This document shows, piece by piece, positions 63,045 through 64,000 of a stretch of 64,000 nucleotides of DNA. Numbering within the stretch: position 1 is the first letter of the stretch; every line of letters starts with the position of its first letter. Origin of the DNA: Zeimonas sp046347945 (lineage in GTDB: Bacteria; Pseudomonadota; Gammaproteobacteria; Burkholderiales; Burkholderiaceae_E). A model generated the notes under the pieces. That model was not told the origin of the DNA and ran no database searches. It worked only from the letters and a program-made list of their open reading frames with translations. The stretch covers positions 1-64,000 of the forward strand of contig JAXMFB010000011.1 in assembly GCA_046347945.1 (NCBI GenBank), written 5' to 3'. The position numbers and the translations under genes are program-made.

Positions 63045-63524
63045 GTGGGCCGGATCGACACCCGCCTGGCCGAACTGGGGATCGTTCTCCCGGATGCGCC
63101 TGTCATAAAGGCCAACCCTGGGCTGGTACCGGGCGTGGCCGTAGGCAATCTCTTCTTCTGTCAGGGCGCGCTCGGCCACACCAACGGTGCGTTTCCCTAT
63201 CTCGGCAAAGTCGGCGACAAGGTGTCCGAGCAGCAGGCCTACGAGTCGGCGCGGCTTTGCGCGATCAACCATCTGGCGCAGGCCAAGGCCGTCCTCGGCG
63301 ATCTCGACCGGATCGTACGGGTGGTGCAATTGCTGGTCTACGTTAATGGCGCGCCGGGCTTTGAACGCGCGCCGTACGTTTCCAACGGCGCATCGAATCT
63401 GTTCATGGAAGTCTTTGGCCCCGAGCGCGCGGCAATGGCGCGCGCCAGCCTGAGCGTGCCGGATCTCGTCTACACGGCGCCCGTGGAAACCGTCTGCACG
63501 TTCGAGATCCGGTCCGAGACGTAA
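63045..63524 (+). CDS. second RidA/YjgF-like protein
   Basis: A 159-residue YjgF/chorismate-mutase-like family protein (YjgF/UK114-like subgroup). It starts with GTG at 63045, four bases after the first RidA stop. GNLFFCQGALGHTNGAFPYLGKVG and AAMARASLSVPDLVY show the fold, but the PAR arginine of RidA is absent, so its activity may differ. Such divergent members often sit in N-heterocycle catabolic operons. The Bug receptor follows 18 bp on. Confidence 0.88.
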   Translation: MGRIDTRLAELGIVLPDAPVIKANPGLVPGVAVGNLFFCQGALGHTNGAFPYLGKVGDKVSEQQAYESARLCAINHLAQAKAVLGDLDRIVRVVQLLVYVNGAPGFERAPYVSNGASNLFMEVFGPERAAMARASLSVPDLVYTAPVETVCTFEIRSET

Positions 63525-63542
63525 CCCGACGGAGTGAGCACC

Positions 63543-64000
63543 ATGCAGCGACGTCATTTCCTGGGGGCTCTTGGACTCGGTACGCTCGCGCGTGCCGTGC
63601 CCGCCCTGGCCGACGATTATCCATCACGAACGATCACGCTGGTAAGTCCTTGGGCCCCGGGGGGAACGAACGACCTGCTGTGCCGCATTCTGGCGCGCGA
63701 GGCTGGCAAGATTCTCGGCCAGCCGGTCGTCGTGGAGAACCGGCCGGGCGCTGGCGGGGCCATCGGCACCACCGCAGTGGCGCGGGCCAGACCCGACGGT
63801 TACACGCTGACGCTGGGTAGTACGCCCGGCTATGCAACCGCACCAGCCCTGTACTCGAAGCTGCCCTACGATCCTCAGCGCGACTTCGTGCCGGTGATCG
63901 GTGTTGCGACGGTTCCCAATGTACTGGTCGTGAACCCTTCGCTGCCCGTGTCGAACCTGCGGGAACTGATTGCCTACGTCTCGGAGCGCCCCGGAAGACT
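63543..64000 (+). CDS. Bug-family receptor, cut by the window end
   Basis: The first 152 residues of a second TctC/Bug-family receptor, running off the window at 64000. A Tat-type signal (QRRHFLGALG) with AxA cleavage leads into YPSRTITLVSPWAPGGTNDLLCR, then NRPGAGGAIGTTAVARARPDGYTL and SKLPYDPQRDFVPV, the standard family landmarks. It differs clearly from the other Bug receptor at 59.6 kb. It lies 18 bp after the second RidA gene, so it belongs to that operon; a substrate for the cluster would enter here. Confidence 0.9.
   Translation, partial: MQRRHFLGALGLGTLARAVPALADDYPSRTITLVSPWAPGGTNDLLCRILAREAGKILGQPVVVENRPGAGGAIGTTAVARARPDGYTLTLGSTPGYATAPALYSKLPYDPQRDFVPVIGVATVPNVLVVNPSLPVSNLRELIAYVSERPGR

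Overview
The window looks like chromosomal DNA of a high-GC betaproteobacterium, most likely order Burkholderiales. The strongest sign is the core gene order leuC - entericidin - leuD - leuB - asd - fimV - truA - (insert) - trpF - trpB - trpA - accD - folC - SPOR protein - cvpA - purF - metZ. Two Bug-type receptors, a LexA-controlled imuA-imuB-dnaE2 mutasome and ETF-quinone oxidoreductase fit the same group. The species cannot be named from the sequence.

Layout. 0.1-4.8 kb: a methyltransferase, a DUF1993 protein and a glutamate/aspartate ABC importer (gltIJKL), all on the minus strand. 5.0-13.3 kb: a MocR/PdxR-type regulator diverges from a urea/amide-type ABC importer, which is followed by an amidase; this looks like one uptake-and-hydrolysis unit for an amide. 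13.5-15.0 kb: a glutamine-amidotransferase-like protein and a MOSC protein, then about 700 bp of apparently decayed DNA ending at a tRNA-Val(CAC). 15.9-21.8 kb: a DUF938 methyltransferase, a short MgtE-like membrane protein, gltX, aroC, an MFS transporter and an M48 lipoprotein peptidase. 21.9-43.5 kb: the leucine, aspartate, tryptophan, fatty-acid, folate, purine and methionine block, with an adenylate cyclase and a large membrane patatin inserted between truA and trpF. 43.6-55.3 kb: dnaE2 and lexA-imuA-imuB, each with its own LexA box, flanking an EamA exporter, a glycerol-3-phosphate importer that lacks its ATPase (ugpBAE-ugpQ) and a DksA/TraR zinc-finger protein. 55.5-59.5 kb: a glycine-rich RRM protein with a structured leader, a DUF3365 lipoprotein, ETF-QO and an SDR dehydrogenase. 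59.6-64 kb: a LysR-controlled accessory cluster with two RidA-family proteins, a polysaccharide-deacetylase-fold hydrolase and two Bug receptors, the last cut by the window end.

Data quality matters here. Five genes between 28.9 and 53.1 kb (fimV, truA, the patatin, trpB, imuB) carry reading-frame breaks, two of them in imuB. All have otherwise intact conserved sequence on both sides, so I read them as probable base-calling indels rather than pseudogenes. I saw no CRISPR array, insertion sequence or clear new defence system. The most interesting leads are the MocR-amide unit with its paired direct repeats, the cyclase/patatin insert, the RRM leader structure and the ATPase-less ugp operon.
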